Part shown: positions 18,030 to 28,502 of the stretch, piece by piece
How the letters are laid out: each line of letters begins with the position of its first letter
Numbering within the stretch: position 1 is the first letter of the stretch
Source: Bacteroidota bacterium
GTDB taxonomy: Bacteria; Bacteroidota; Ignavibacteria; Palsa-1295
Length of the DNA: 64,000 nt
Direction: 5' to 3'
Assembly: GCA_021324735.1 (NCBI GenBank)
Contig: JAJPIO010000003.1
Location: 1-64,000, forward strand
Notes under the pieces: generated by a model
Told to the model about the DNA's origin: nothing
Database searches by the model: none
The model's input: the letters and a program-made list of their open reading frames with translations, nothing else
Position numbers and translations under genes: made by a program

Positions 18030-19208
18030 ATGCTAATTCTTTCTTTGATTTTCGGATTACTGAGTCATTCCGCTCCGGTTTCTGCACATTTAATAACTTT
18101 AGACACAATCATAGAGACCCGAATTCCGGCATCAAGTTGTTTCGAAAGCCGAATTGCTATCGCGGGTAATCAAAATGAAGCTCTAATTTATCTCCCGTCT
18201 CCGGATGATAATGATACAATAAAATTTTTGCAGATTCTTCTTCCGGGTATGCACTTAGATACTTTATCAGTGGTAATTCCCGGTCTTACAATGCGTATTT
18301 CTTCACCTCTGGCAGATGAGTTTACCTGCGACCAACATTATATAGTGTTAGGGTTTGGGAGAAATCTCTTAATCATAAATAGAGATAGCTCTAAATTGAG
18401 TTTTCACGAATTTTTACCGCTTGCAGAAAGTATTACTTTCGCGCACGTAAGCAATAATAAATTGATTGTTGGCAGATGTTATGATTTTAATCGGCTGGAC
18501 GCTGCTCAACCGACTATGCTGACGATTTATGATCTCGATACACGGAAATTCCTTCAACCACTTTATCCCAAATTCAATAATATTGAATTAACTCATTTTA
18601 GCCCCTTCCACAATATTGATGTCTACGGTAATCTGATAGCCTTTTCCCAGACCACCCGTTATGAAATCGCGATATATGATACCAGCTTAAAGTTGTTGAA
18701 TATCCTGAACCGCAACGTGCAGAATTGGAGTCCGTTTGATACCACGGTTATTTCACTGCTTCATGCAAAGCATTTAGGTGCACATGGAGCAATTCAGGAA
18801 TTATCTGGTCCTGAAGAAGCTGCAAGTCGCCTTGAATCAGTAGATTTTTTAGATTCAAGAACGCTCCTCGTTCGCTATATCCCTGCCAAAGGTGACATAT
18901 TTCCCCGAACACGTAGACTGGATTTATGGGAAAGAGATGCGTCTAGTTGGAAACTAGTTAATCAAGATTTTTTAGACTCCAGGCCCATTGACACTGAGAT
19001 ACTTACGAAAAAATATTATCCATTGGAAAGCGGATACTCCAACACCCAATATGTTGCAGCAGGAGACAAGTTATTAATCTCACCGCGCTTTTCATCGGCA
19101 ACCCCAAAGTTAGGGCTGCGCATGAAGGATATGAAACGCCTCGAAAATAATTATATTTCGAAGCATGATCCAATCCTTTGTATCTTCATTTATTCGGTCG
19201 AGAAATAA
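18030..19208 (+). CDS. secreted beta-propeller-like protein
   Basis: 392 residues from the ATG at 18030, which opens a signal peptide (MLILSLIFGLLSHSAPVSA). The mature protein shows repeating strands with motifs such as GNQNEALIYLP, DQHYIVLGFG, VSNNKLIVGRC, DVYGNLIAFSQ and SVDFLDSRTLLVRY. This resembles the 6-bladed propeller (BF3164/DUF4934-like) proteins that accompany NVEALA peptides, though identity is too low for certainty. No lipobox, so it is probably periplasmic or surface-exported. It follows the hairpin after the two-Cys peptide gene and ends 3 bases before the thioredoxin-like gene. Confidence 0.65.
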   Translation: MLILSLIFGLLSHSAPVSAHLITLDTIIETRIPASSCFESRIAIAGNQNEALIYLPSPDDNDTIKFLQILLPGMHLDTLSVVIPGLTMRISSPLADEFTCDQHYIVLGFGRNLLIINRDSSKLSFHEFLPLAESITFAHVSNNKLIVGRCYDFNRLDAAQPTMLTIYDLDTRKFLQPLYPKFNNIELTHFSPFHNIDVYGNLIAFSQTTRYEIAIYDTSLKLLNILNRNVQNWSPFDTTVISLLHAKHLGAHGAIQELSGPEEAASRLESVDFLDSRTLLVRYIPAKGDIFPRTRRLDLWERDASSWKLVNQDFLDSRPIDTEILTKKYYPLESGYSNTQYVAAGDKLLISPRFSSATPKLGLRMKDMKRLENNYISKHDPILCIFIYSVEK

Positions 19209-19211
19209 GCA

Positions 19212-19775
19212 ATGACTACGTGGCATTACGGTATACTAATCGCCACGCTATCAGTCATAATGGCTGCGTCCGGAAAGACGCAAAATCGAGCCGTTACTTT
19301 AGGGCAGGATACCATCTCACTTATAGAGTCTTCTAAACCAACAACGATAATAATCCTTCTACAAGATCCATGCGTCTCGTGCGAGTCCGAACTTGGCAAC
19401 TGGTGGTATTCTGACTTCCATGATACAATGGATTGCCAGCTGATTTGTTTGTTAACCACCAGCGAGTCCTCCTACTCTCGTTATATTGCACGTCAGCGTT
19501 GTATGCGAATATTTCCGACCGCCGAGATATTGTTCAAAACTTGCGATTCTTCCAATAAAAGCCAAGATACGAGTGATCCGGTTAATAAGTTTACAACTAC
19601 AACAGATGTAACTCCAGCATTATTATTATGGAATAATAGAGGAAAGCATGTTATGAGAGTAAGTACTTACGATAAACTCTTCCAGAATTCAGGGACATTA
19701 AACTATAACGAACTTGCTATCTTAGACGACCTTCTCAAGCGGGGGAAAAGTATTGAATATCGAATAGAGAAATAA
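19212..19775 (+). CDS. secreted thioredoxin-fold protein with CxxC
   Basis: 187 residues with an N-terminal hydrophobic signal segment. TTIIILLQDPCVSCESELGNW matches the start of a thioredoxin/TlpA-like domain: a beta strand, then a CVSC redox pair at about residues 55-58. A later VTPALLLWNNRGKHV matches the strand with a cis-Pro (TP) that packs against the CxxC. It could oxidise or reduce the cysteines of the small peptides encoded upstream in the same cassette (inference). It starts 3 bases after the propeller gene stop, so the two are co-translated neighbours. Confidence 0.7.
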   Translation: MTTWHYGILIATLSVIMAASGKTQNRAVTLGQDTISLIESSKPTTIIILLQDPCVSCESELGNWWYSDFHDTMDCQLICLLTTSESSYSRYIARQRCMRIFPTAEILFKTCDSSNKSQDTSDPVNKFTTTTDVTPALLLWNNRGKHVMRVSTYDKLFQNSGTLNYNELAILDDLLKRGKSIEYRIEK

Positions 19776-19795
19776 GAGTTATACTGTAATCAAAA

Positions 19796-20221
19796 ATGCG
19801 TTACGCATTCATACTCTTTCTATTTATCCCTTCTTTTGTTTGGGCTCAACGGTGGCAATGTGTTGGCAATGACGCATACACTGGCGTCACTAACCGAAGG
19901 GACGGTTGCCTAGCTCTCCTCCGCTGCCCTAGCGATATCCTCCTCAGCACTGATTCCGGCCTTACCTGGCATGAAGTATATCACAGTCGTGAAACGATCG
20001 ACACGATTTATCAAGAGAGCGATGGTTCAGTCGTGGCTGTGTTGGATAGTGTAACAGAGCTCGTCTCCAATGACACTGGCCGCACATGGCAAACGGAGAG
20101 TGGAGAATGGAAAGTGGAGAGAGTAAAACTTTCGTTGCCTGCAAGCCTGATGAACAATTCAGGCTTGCGGGCACAATACCGTTGGACTATAATGTCTCTA
20201 TATAGTGGATCTAATTTGTGA
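19796..20221 (+). pseudogene. truncated BNR/T9SS gene fragment
   Basis: An open frame of 141 codons with a good signal peptide (MRYAFILFLFIPSFVWAQ) and then one Asp-box unit (STDSGLTWHE), but it stops after 141 codons with no propeller completion and no sorting domain. The stretch 19921-20149 aligns without gaps to 21781-22009 in the intact 605-codon gene downstream, with 14 mismatches in about 229 bases. After that point the sequence diverges and runs into a stop. It is best read as a broken partial duplicate; a short secreted product cannot be excluded. Confidence 0.7.
19921..20149 (+). repeat. duplicated segment, copy 1
   Basis: Gap-free match to 21781-22009 at a constant offset of 1860 bases (about 94% identical by eye count). 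It includes a short ggagaatggagaatgg-type tandem motif. The similarity ends sharply at gcaagcct. Confidence 0.9.
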
Positions 20222-20260
20222 TCAGTAAACGGGGCTGTCGAAATTTGTAAGGGGATAAAT

Positions 20261-21606
20261 ATGAGAAGGCATCTTCTTTTAATTCTATTGATTGTCGGCG
20301 CTTTGTCCTCTGGCACGCATGCGCAATACCGTTGGCACGTTGTCCTGCCCGATCCGATTGACACGCTATTTTATCGGGGCTTTTCCAGTATTTCGTGCAG
20401 CGGTGAAAATTGCATTGCAACAGAAATTATCTATGCTAATTTGAGTCACCAAGATCGCTTGCTAGGCGATTCAAATGTCATCCTATGCAGTCACGATGGA
20501 GGGATGTCGTGGTCGCCAGTTGCAGCTGGTATTCCCCGGTGGAAGTATGATTCTTTGGGGAAAAGCAGAGTAGGCCTTTATTTTGATGCTTCGCAACAAA
20601 TCGATTCCTTAGATGCAATCGTGGCTGACAAGCAATATGGTGTAACCATTATTACACACGATGGTTGGAAGACCTGGCGCGTCGATAGCAGCAATAAGGA
20701 TGGCATCCACAGTGTTAACTTTGCCAATGTTGCCGAAGGCAGATGCAAGAGCCATTTGGCTTTTATTGGACTACCGTTGATTCTGGCAATCACTGGCGGC
20801 GCGAGGTATTTGCGAATGGTGTCTCCTGTCGTTCGTATGGGGATAGTACCTTTCGATTGTTTAGTATGCCCAACGAGATTTTTACTACCCATAATAATTG
20901 GAGTACGTGGGATACGACGCGTATCTCAGTTGGTAGCTTGCTGACAGATACAAGTTTTCATCCCTATGACCTTTTTTTGGGCTCGGGCGATACGCTCGCC
21001 ATTGAAGGGTGGCGCTGGAAGGACCTTTCTGATTATCAGGCGTCCGTAGCAATGGCACTTTCTACAGATTTCGGAGAACACTGGGCTGAATTATCCATCC
21101 CACATGACAATGGCATCTATTTCGCAGTGACCGCTCTTCAAGCACCGCTAGACTGGAATCACATGGTCATAGCTGGCAACGATTCTGTTGGCCGCATCGT
21201 CCAAAGCTTCGATGGCGGAATGCATTGGGAGTGCGATACTGTGTCGCTAAGCACTGGCATTTCATATCATTCCATTATGCCATTCACTGTTACGGGCTCG
21301 GGTCGCGTGCTTGCAGGGGTTGCAGGTAATGGTGACTTCATCGGCTCTTCATCGCTTGCGTATTTGGAGCGAGTCCCGGCAGCGGTAACCTCTACTCCCC
21401 AGAATATTACAACGATCTTATTTCCAAATCCAACAACGAGCGTCCTTGATATTTCTTCGATAAAGGGAAATATCTCCATTCTCGATCTCTTAAGCCGGAG
21501 TTATGGAGTACAACGAAGTGGAAATACGCTCGATGTTTCAGGACTCCCGCCAGGGACCTATTTCGTCAGCGATGGTAATTCGAGGCTGAAGTTTGTGAAG
21601 GAATGA
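20261..21606 (+). pseudogene. BNR/T9SS secreted protein with frameshift
   Basis: Two overlapping frames make up one protein. The first (20261-about 20740) has a signal peptide (MRRHLLLILLIVGALSSGTHAQ) and Asp-boxes (SHDGGMSWS, THDGWKTW). The second continues the same fold (TVDSGNHWR, STDFGEHWA, SFDGGMHWE) and ends in a T9SS sorting domain (ILFPNPTTSVLDISS...GTYFVSDG..RLKFVKE). Joining them needs one extra base near 20740 (…VAEG-x-MQEPFGFYW…), so the present sequence carries a one-base deletion. It is either a real frameshift in a decaying paralogue or a sequencing or assembly error. Intact, it would have about 448 codons. Confidence 0.8.
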
Positions 21607-21646
21607 ACTGGCCAGTTTGAAGGGTGGGTGCTTGTTTTTCCAAATC

Positions 21647-23434
21647 ATGCGGATTCGAACCTACCTAGTAACCCTTACTATATTTTTGCCATGTATACTT
21701 CAAGCGCAGTCATGGCAAGCAATCACCAACAATTCTTTTAACGCAGTTACATGTCTTAGTGGTGACTACATCGCCCTCGTCCGCTTCCCCGGCGATATTC
21801 TCCTCAGCACTGATTCCGGCCTTACCTGGCATGAAGTATATCACAGTCGTGAAACGATCGATACGATTTATCAAGGGAGCGATGGTTCAGTCGTGGCTGT
21901 GTTGGATAGTGTAACAGAGCTCGTCTCCAATGACACTGGCCGCACTTGGGAAACGGAGAATGGAGAATGGAAAGTGGAAAGAGCAAGACTTACGTTGCCC
22001 GCAAGCCTCTATCCTCTGCCCACAGGTACTCATTCGGTCACATTCGCCAATTCGCTTTATTACGCTGTTGGAGAACCGGGGCTCATTTGCGTCTCGGATC
22101 GGAATTACACGCATTGGAAGGAGTTGCACCGCGCACCGTTTTCCTCCGGGGAAATAGTGGCAACGTCCGGCAAGGATACTCAATCAACCGGGCCACAAGG
22201 CATTCATTCAATTGAATTCTTCTCTCCTTCGGATGGCCTCATCACACGGTATAACGAGTTGTACTTCACGCATGACTCGGCAATCACGTGGTGCAGGACC
22301 ATACTTCCGGATACTGCTACCGCATCGCTCATGATATCCGATGATGCAGCGCTCGTTGCCACGCACCCAAAACCGCACGATACTTCTGCGATCGTTCTCT
22401 CGTTAGTAAAGAGCGGCTCCGTATCGAAACTTCAACCACAGATATCGATCTATCGGCCCATTCTGCAACTGGGATGGACAAACAAGCTCTATTCGAATAT
22501 CTATCTTCTTACCGATTCAGCGATCTATTTCTTGGATACGAGTTTATCCTCGATAACAATATCCGCGCTGCCGTTACGAGCTGGCGAGCACGCGGTTTGC
22601 GCCAGCTTTCCCGATCCCTATACCGGGTACATCCTTGCCGACTCGATCACACGCCGTGATACGACACTCGAGATCGATAACGCGTGGAGAGACACCACGT
22701 TATCGTTTGATACTTGCACGATCTATCGGTCAACGGATGGAGGAGCGTCGTGGTATCCTACACTACAAAATGCCGCGGGGCTTAGGAAGCTATTTTTTAC
22801 CAATGCCAAACATGGCTTTGCCTGTGGTAACGATGGCATCGTTATGAGAACCGATGACAGTGCATCCCACTGGGCACGCTGGGGTGTTCGGCAAAACATG
22901 AATGAAATTCGATTTATAAACGATAGTGTAGGGTATGTCGTCGGTGATAGTGGTGCGGTGTACTTTACGCAATCGGGTGGCCGCTGGTGGCGTCCCACCT
23001 ATCCGGTCCCTCAATTTATGCATCCAGCATCTTGCTACAGCAGTATCGCCTTTTCGGATGCCAACACCGTTTATATTCTATCGAATGATGGCTGTTATCG
23101 CCAGCACATCCCAGAGCCTGTGCAGTGGCGCTTTCACTGGCGGCGAACACAAAAGGCTCCTATAAGCATCACAGCATCACCGAATCCTTCGACCGGCGCC
23201 ATGCATTTTGATGTGAAGTTACTTCAGGGAATCAGTGATGGCAGTGAAAATCCATCGATCAAGATAGTAGACTTCGCTGGACGAGTGGTATTCAACACTA
23301 TCGAGTGTGCCGGCTCGGCACCAAACGAATGGTCTGCTAATGCTGATCTCTCCTATCTTACAACAGGAGTCTATGTTGCAGTCGCCTCACTAGGCAGCAC
23401 GACTGCCAAGTGCAATTTTGTGATCGCCCACTAA
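21647..23434 (+). CDS. secreted BNR-propeller T9SS protein
   Basis: 595 residues from the ATG at 21647, chosen because it opens the signal peptide (MRIRTYLVTLTIFLPCILQAQ). Asp-boxes occur through the protein (STDSGLTWHE, THDSAITWC, STDGGASWYP, TDDSASHWA), with YVVGDSGAVYFT typical of the photosystem-assembly/BNR-like propellers of these secreted families. It ends in a T9SS sorting domain (ITASPNPSTGAMHF...IVDFAGRVVF...LTTGVYVAVASLG). Part of its 5' region is duplicated in the truncated gene at 19796. Function unknown; probably a surface or released protein. Confidence 0.85.
   Translation: MRIRTYLVTLTIFLPCILQAQSWQAITNNSFNAVTCLSGDYIALVRFPGDILLSTDSGLTWHEVYHSRETIDTIYQGSDGSVVAVLDSVTELVSNDTGRTWETENGEWKVERARLTLPASLYPLPTGTHSVTFANSLYYAVGEPGLICVSDRNYTHWKELHRAPFSSGEIVATSGKDTQSTGPQGIHSIEFFSPSDGLITRYNELYFTHDSAITWCRTILPDTATASLMISDDAALVATHPKPHDTSAIVLSLVKSGSVSKLQPQISIYRPILQLGWTNKLYSNIYLLTDSAIYFLDTSLSSITISALPLRAGEHAVCASFPDPYTGYILADSITRRDTTLEIDNAWRDTTLSFDTCTIYRSTDGGASWYPTLQNAAGLRKLFFTNAKHGFACGNDGIVMRTDDSASHWARWGVRQNMNEIRFINDSVGYVVGDSGAVYFTQSGGRWWRPTYPVPQFMHPASCYSSIAFSDANTVYILSNDGCYRQHIPEPVQWRFHWRRTQKAPISITASPNPSTGAMHFDVKLLQGISDGSENPSIKIVDFAGRVVFNTIECAGSAPNEWSANADLSYLTTGVYVAVASLGSTTAKCNFVIAH
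21781..22009 (+). repeat. duplicated segment, copy 2
   Basis: The intact-gene copy of the segment at 19921-20149; see that entry. Confidence 0.9.
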
Positions 23435-23574
23435 ACCGGGATTACACAGAATTGGATGGATTTCGCGCAAAGCTTACATGCCTGTTGATATCGAGACAAA
23501 TCAGCATTGTCTTCCCTTCGCAATAGTGGTGAAAATGCGCCGATGAAACCACCCCAAAGACCACCGCGAAATTA

Positions 23575-23607
23575 AAAGACCTGACATCATATTGATGTCA
23601 GGTCTTT
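23575..23607. terminator. bidirectional terminator between T9SS gene and ftsH
   Basis: 15-bp perfect stem (aaagacctgacatca / tgatgtcaggtcttt) with a 3-base loop. The minus-strand side is followed by taattt, so it ends ftsH 42 bases after its stop; it can also serve the convergent plus-strand gene. Confidence 0.85.
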
Positions 23608-23648
23608 CCTGAAAATCCATCTAATCTGTGTAATCCAGGTTCAGGCCC

Positions 23649-26003
23649 TTACAGCGCATCCCCCTTATCCCCTGGGCCGACGACGGTTTCGCCGGCGGTG
23701 GGATTGTCCTTCTTTTCCGGTGGTGGTTCGCCGTTAGCGGTTTGACCGGCGGGCTGTTGCCCGTTGCCACCTTGCTGCGCCTTCTTCAACGTTTCCACCG
23801 CTTTCGTCAGATTGAACGTGCGGTTCTCTTTGCTGAACGGCGGAAGCTCTTCACCGGCCAGGATAAGATCGATCTCGCCGGAGTCGAGCGTTTCACGTTC
23901 GAGCAGCGCCGCCGACATCTTATGCAGGACCTCGAATTTCTCTTTCAGAATATTCTGAGCGCGGTCCGCACCGGTTTCGACGATATGACGAATTTCTTCA
24001 TCGATGATACGCGCCGTCGTATCCGAGAACGTCTTCTGGTGACCGTAATCGCGGCCTAAGAATACTTCCTGCTCGGCCTGTCCGTATTTAAGGGGACCCA
24101 ACTTCTCGGACATACCCCAATCGCACACCATCTTACGTGCAATATCGGTAGCTCGTTCGATGTCGTTGCCGGCGCCGGTGGTGATCTGATTGAAGACGAG
24201 CCGTTCGGCGGCGCGTCCACCAAGCGCGTAGGCGATCACCGCTTCGAGATATTCACGCGAATACGTGTGCTTCTCGTCCACTGGCAAGTAGCTTGTCACG
24301 CCGAGTGCTCGGCCACGCGGAATGATCGTCACCTTGTGCACGGGATCGGCCTCCGGTATCATCTTCGCGACGATAACGTGTCCGCACTCGTGATAGGCGG
24401 TCGTCTTCTTCTCATCGTCACTGATAAGCACCGATTTACGCTCGATACCCATCATGACCTTATCCTTCGCGTTCTCGAAATCATACATCGTGAGTCGATC
24501 GGCGCCACGACGCGCGGCCAGCAGCGCCGCTTCGTTCACAAGATTCGCAAGATCGGCACCCGAAAGCCCTGGGGTACCACGCGCGAGCGCTGTAAGATCG
24601 ACATCCGGCCCGAGCGGAGTATTACGCGTATGAACTTTGAGAATGCCTTCGCGGCCGCGAACGTCGGGGCGATCGATAACGACCTGACGATCGAAACGGC
24701 CCGGACGAAGCAGCGCCGGATCGAGAACGTCCGGGCGGTTCGTCGCCGCCATAATGATGACGCCATAGTTCTGGTCGAAGCCGTCCATCTCGACGAGCAA
24801 TTGGTTAAGCGTCTGCTCGCGCTCGTCGTGTCCGCCGCCTAAACCGGCGCCACGATGGCGACCGACAGCATCGATCTCGTCGATAAAGACGATACACGGT
24901 GCATGCTTCTTCGCCTGGTCGAAAAGATCGCGAACGCGCGATGCACCTACACCGACGAACATTTCGACAAAGTCAGCACCCGAGATCGAAAGGAACGGAA
25001 CACCCGCTTCGCCAGCAACGGCGCGAGCGAGAAGCGTCTTACCGGTACCAGGAGGTCCGAGAAGAAGTACGCCACGCGGGATCTTGCCGCCAAGTTTTTG
25101 GAATTTACCCGGCTCGCGTAAGAACTCGATGATCTCTGCCAGCTCGACCTTCGCTTCATCCGCACCGGCGACATCATTGAATGTTACCTTCGGTGCATTC
25201 TCTGTTACGAGCTTCGCGCGCGATCGGCCAAAACTGAATATCCCCTTCGTACCACCACCGCCCATGCCCTGCGTTTGCATACGGCGCATGATGTAGAAGA
25301 ACCACGCAACGATGAGAACATAGGGAAGGAATGTGATCAGCGTCTCTCCCCAACCACCCGAGTTATCGGTCTTCGTGATCTGGACGCCTTTTTCCTGCCA
25401 CTGCTTGTATTGATCGGCGAGCGTTTCGGGTACAAGGTTCGTCACGATGTCGTGAGCGGTCTTCTTGCCCTCGAGCGTCATGACCTGCATGTCGGTCTTC
25501 AGCTTGCCATGGAATCGATACTGGTTCTGACCGTACTGTTCGACTCGGCCGGCAACGAAATCACCGGCGTTAAGTAAATTTTGGTATTCGGTCGTCGAGA
25601 CTTCGACTTCCGGAGCATTATTATTCCGGTTGAAGATGACGACGAGAAAGACAACGCCTAACAGCAGCACCGCCCACAACAGGACCGTACGCATAATATG
25701 GCTGAAATCCATCTCTTCGCGGCGAGGCGGCTGACCCTGCGGGCGCGGCGCATTCGGACGGCGCTGACCGTTCGTGCGCTTCCCTCCCTGCGGCATCGAA
25801 ACCGGACGGCGACGGCCGTTCTGCTTTTGCGAACGGTCCTTCGTCTCCTGCTGAGCTTGATCCTCCGAGCCCGAAGGTTTCGAGCCTGAAGGCGTCGAGC
25901 CGGATGGCGGCGTGTTGCCTACCCGCACATCGGACGAGGATGGGCGGGATTCCGAGGACGGACGACCATCCCCATTTTGTGTGGTATTCGTTAATTCTGA
26001 CAT
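23649..26003 (-). CDS. ftsH: ATP-dependent zinc metalloprotease FtsH
   Basis: Membrane-anchored AAA+ protease for quality control of membrane and short-lived proteins. 784 residues, longer than the usual 610-690. TM1 at about 104-124, a periplasmic domain, TM2 at about 221-240, Walker A GPPGTGKT at 316-323, Walker B FIDEIDA at 373-379, second region of homology around 418-439, and the zinc-site HECGH at 538-542. Unusual: about 100 residues precede TM1, Ser/Gly/Pro-rich then Arg/Gln/Pro-rich with short repeats ([15 protein letters not shown]), and a Gly/Gln/Pro-rich tail follows the protease domain. The extension would sit in the cytoplasm. A terminator follows at 23575-23607. Confidence 0.97.
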   Translation of the reverse strand: MSELTNTTQNGDGRPSSESRPSSSDVRVGNTPPSGSTPSGSKPSGSEDQAQQETKDRSQKQNGRRRPVSMPQGGKRTNGQRRPNAPRPQGQPPRREEMDFSHIMRTVLLWAVLLLGVVFLVVIFNRNNNAPEVEVSTTEYQNLLNAGDFVAGRVEQYGQNQYRFHGKLKTDMQVMTLEGKKTAHDIVTNLVPETLADQYKQWQEKGVQITKTDNSGGWGETLITFLPYVLIVAWFFYIMRRMQTQGMGGGGTKGIFSFGRSRAKLVTENAPKVTFNDVAGADEAKVELAEIIEFLREPGKFQKLGGKIPRGVLLLGPPGTGKTLLARAVAGEAGVPFLSISGADFVEMFVGVGASRVRDLFDQAKKHAPCIVFIDEIDAVGRHRGAGLGGGHDEREQTLNQLLVEMDGFDQNYGVIIMAATNRPDVLDPALLRPGRFDRQVVIDRPDVRGREGILKVHTRNTPLGPDVDLTALARGTPGLSGADLANLVNEAALLAARRGADRLTMYDFENAKDKVMMGIERKSVLISDDEKKTTAYHECGHVIVAKMIPEADPVHKVTIIPRGRALGVTSYLPVDEKHTYSREYLEAVIAYALGGRAAERLVFNQITTGAGNDIERATDIARKMVCDWGMSEKLGPLKYGQAEQEVFLGRDYGHQKTFSDTTARIIDEEIRHIVETGADRAQNILKEKFEVLHKMSAALLERETLDSGEIDLILAGEELPPFSKENRTFNLTKAVETLKKAQQGGNGQQPAGQTANGEPPPEKKDNPTAGETVVGPGDKGDAL

Positions 26004-26216
26004 TAAATAAGCTCTTGGGCAATATCGTAGCGACCCCGTGGAGGACCGCCCATGCGCATTGTTGCTGTGTACGAGCCGTGAACTGGACCGTTACACCCTT
26101 AGCCGACGACCATTCGTCCGGCACGATTACCCGTAATTCGGTTCAACGCCGCAACAGCTATACCCGTGCCCAGCGGTAGAACGCCAGAGACCTCCAATGA
26201 TAACACGTAAAACAGC

Positions 26217-28232
26217 TTAGCGGCATATAGCAAGACGGCCCACCACCCGATTTATTGAACTCCCGGTCGTGCCAGATGAATAGGTGAGGATGGCTTCATA
26301 AATGCCGTTGGCAAGATGCGGGTCATAGAATGGAATGGAAACATCGCCGGCTTCGTGCTCACCATCGAAGATTGTAGCGCAAAGTGTACCGCGTGCGTCG
26401 TAAAGCTTTAATGTGATGTGCGATCGCTCGGCAAGGTCAAAGGAGAATACTATCTTATCGGTGGAAGGATTTGGATAAATAGATAATCCTTTGCTGGAAA
26501 CTGATGAATGATCCAGAACACCAAGCCCAACATCGCTAAGTTTTGCACGCCATAAACCACGGCTTGTTGTTCCAAGATACGCATAAGTATTATCCACTCC
26601 AAAGGTCCGAACGAGACTCAAACTGTCGTCCGACGCAACTGTTCGAATGGTCCCGTTATCGAAAAGGTATTGGACGCGTCCCAAATATTGTTTGTTATTT
26701 AGTCTGGGGTCTGCTTCATCGAAAACGAGGGCGCCCTTTACAGAATGCAAAAAGGTAGCATTATCAATCATCAAGTTTTTGGTCCATGTTTTAGCGCTAT
26801 CGTCTGATCGCCACAACCCATATTCGTCAGCAATATATAAAGCACCTTCGTGTTTTATAAACGCCGTTGGATTATACCAGCCAGAAGGAGTATTGGTAGG
26901 TGACCATGTCAATCCGCTATCAGTTGAGACGTTTAAATGCAATTCTCCCGACCATCCTTCCACTAAGGCATATACTCGTGCGCCATCACATAACAGATAC
27001 GCTATATCCGATTCTTCCACAGCCGGAGGAACCGGTATAAATGACCACGTTGCACCGTTATCGGTCGAGCGGACACCTGTTCCTTGCCACTGTGTTCCGT
27101 TATATCCCAAGCCAGCATAAATAATATGTCCATCACCAGCGAGCGATTGGATAATCGTGTCCACCACCTTTACCCAACGATTGCCATTCCATTTTAGTAG
27201 CGATGCCATTGCGGCAAAGAGCGTGTCGCCAATTTGGAAAAATCCATTGCCATAACTTGGCGCATAGCTCGAAGATGAGTCCTGCAATTCCCACGTCATC
27301 CCATGATCGGTACTTCCATACAAGATGTTGTTCGAAACCACGAAAAGATTTGTGCCGCTTGTCGCAACTTGCCAAATGTATTCATCATGTACGGTGGAAT
27401 ATGTATAGTAATGTGGTGGACCACCGCTTGAACAACTAATCCATTTACCGCAGATCGATTTCGTCGGCCCAGTTTTAAAACTATCCACCTTCCAGGTATC
27501 ACCATGATCCAGAGAGATAAGATACGGCTTGCCAGCACCCGCATAAAGTGTATCACCTGAGGTCCAAAGGTCGGTTGTTCCTATAGGAATATTGTCTATC
27601 GCTGACCATCTGTCGTCCACAAGTGAATATTTTGCCCCATACGAGATGCTGTCGTTCAACAGAAACCACCCTATTGCAATGAGATTATCGCCGCTCAGCT
27701 CTACTCTGAGGATATTCGGAGGGATATTTGACCCAATCGTTGGATACGCAATTGAATCGAAGGTTTTACCAAAGTCCGTCGAAAAATAAACGTCATCATT
27801 CGTCGCAACGATAAGTTGTCCCTGATCCTTAGCTAAGCCAATAACACTCGATCGAAGCTTGTTCACCGCTGACCAGTGGGTACCATTATCCAGCGAACAA
27901 AAAAGAGTTTGAGGAGCGAGCAAATAATTACTGGCCGTATCCAAATAGGTTTGCGCTGTCGCAAAGATTGCTCTGTGCGTTAAGTCTAGTGAGTAAACGA
28001 ATAACCGTTGAACGGAATATCCCTCTAATCCTGCGGGCGACCATGTTTGCAATGAATCCTCAGAGCGCCATATGCCATTATCGGTTGCCAAAAGCACGCG
28101 GTCGATCGAGCCAACGTGAATCTCTGCGAAATCGTATACCCAAGCACCCCCAGGCCCCGGAAGTTGCTGCCATTGAGCACGAGCTGAAATGGAAACCAAT
28201 AATAAAAGCGCGAGAAATTGTATTCTGACCAT
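26217..28232 (-). CDS. secreted BNR-propeller T9SS protein
   Basis: 671 residues from the ATG at 28232, chosen because it opens the signal peptide (MVRIQFLALLLLVSISARAQ); an upstream in-frame start adds only 13 residues. Many Asp-box units (STDFGKTFD, SLDHGDTWK, STDHGMTWE, STDNGATWS, STDSGLTWS, SDDSAKTWT) indicate one or two seven-bladed propellers. The C-terminus has a T9SS sorting domain (LSIYPNPSTDKIVFSF...LYDARGTLCATIFDG...NGIYEAIL...RVVGRLAICR). Binding partner unknown. It is divergent from coaBC, with about 270 bases between the starts. Confidence 0.85.
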   Translation of the reverse strand: MVRIQFLALLLLVSISARAQWQQLPGPGGAWVYDFAEIHVGSIDRVLLATDNGIWRSEDSLQTWSPAGLEGYSVQRLFVYSLDLTHRAIFATAQTYLDTASNYLLAPQTLFCSLDNGTHWSAVNKLRSSVIGLAKDQGQLIVATNDDVYFSTDFGKTFDSIAYPTIGSNIPPNILRVELSGDNLIAIGWFLLNDSISYGAKYSLVDDRWSAIDNIPIGTTDLWTSGDTLYAGAGKPYLISLDHGDTWKVDSFKTGPTKSICGKWISCSSGGPPHYYTYSTVHDEYIWQVATSGTNLFVVSNNILYGSTDHGMTWELQDSSSSYAPSYGNGFFQIGDTLFAAMASLLKWNGNRWVKVVDTIIQSLAGDGHIIYAGLGYNGTQWQGTGVRSTDNGATWSFIPVPPAVEESDIAYLLCDGARVYALVEGWSGELHLNVSTDSGLTWSPTNTPSGWYNPTAFIKHEGALYIADEYGLWRSDDSAKTWTKNLMIDNATFLHSVKGALVFDEADPRLNNKQYLGRVQYLFDNGTIRTVASDDSLSLVRTFGVDNTYAYLGTTSRGLWRAKLSDVGLGVLDHSSVSSKGLSIYPNPSTDKIVFSFDLAERSHITLKLYDARGTLCATIFDGEHEAGDVSIPFYDPHLANGIYEAILTYSSGTTGSSINRVVGRLAICR

Positions 28233-28502
28233 AGGACCTAATGTGAAGACTGCTTTTATAACCGGTGTCAAATTACCCGTTCTTGTGGCTCCTTACTTCC
28301 GGGCTATAGAAGAACACTTCATCAGTCGCAAAGGAACATCCTTGTTGCAAATTTTCCTACATTTAGGAACCCCGTATAATTCATTAAATTAAAACGCGAA
28401 AAATAAAATCCTAAAAGGGCGTAAACTCTCCAAAGTGAGCCTAAAAAGTTAAAGGACCTAAAAGAACGAAATAGGCTACCGTGAGCCGTATTTTTGTCGA
28501 AC

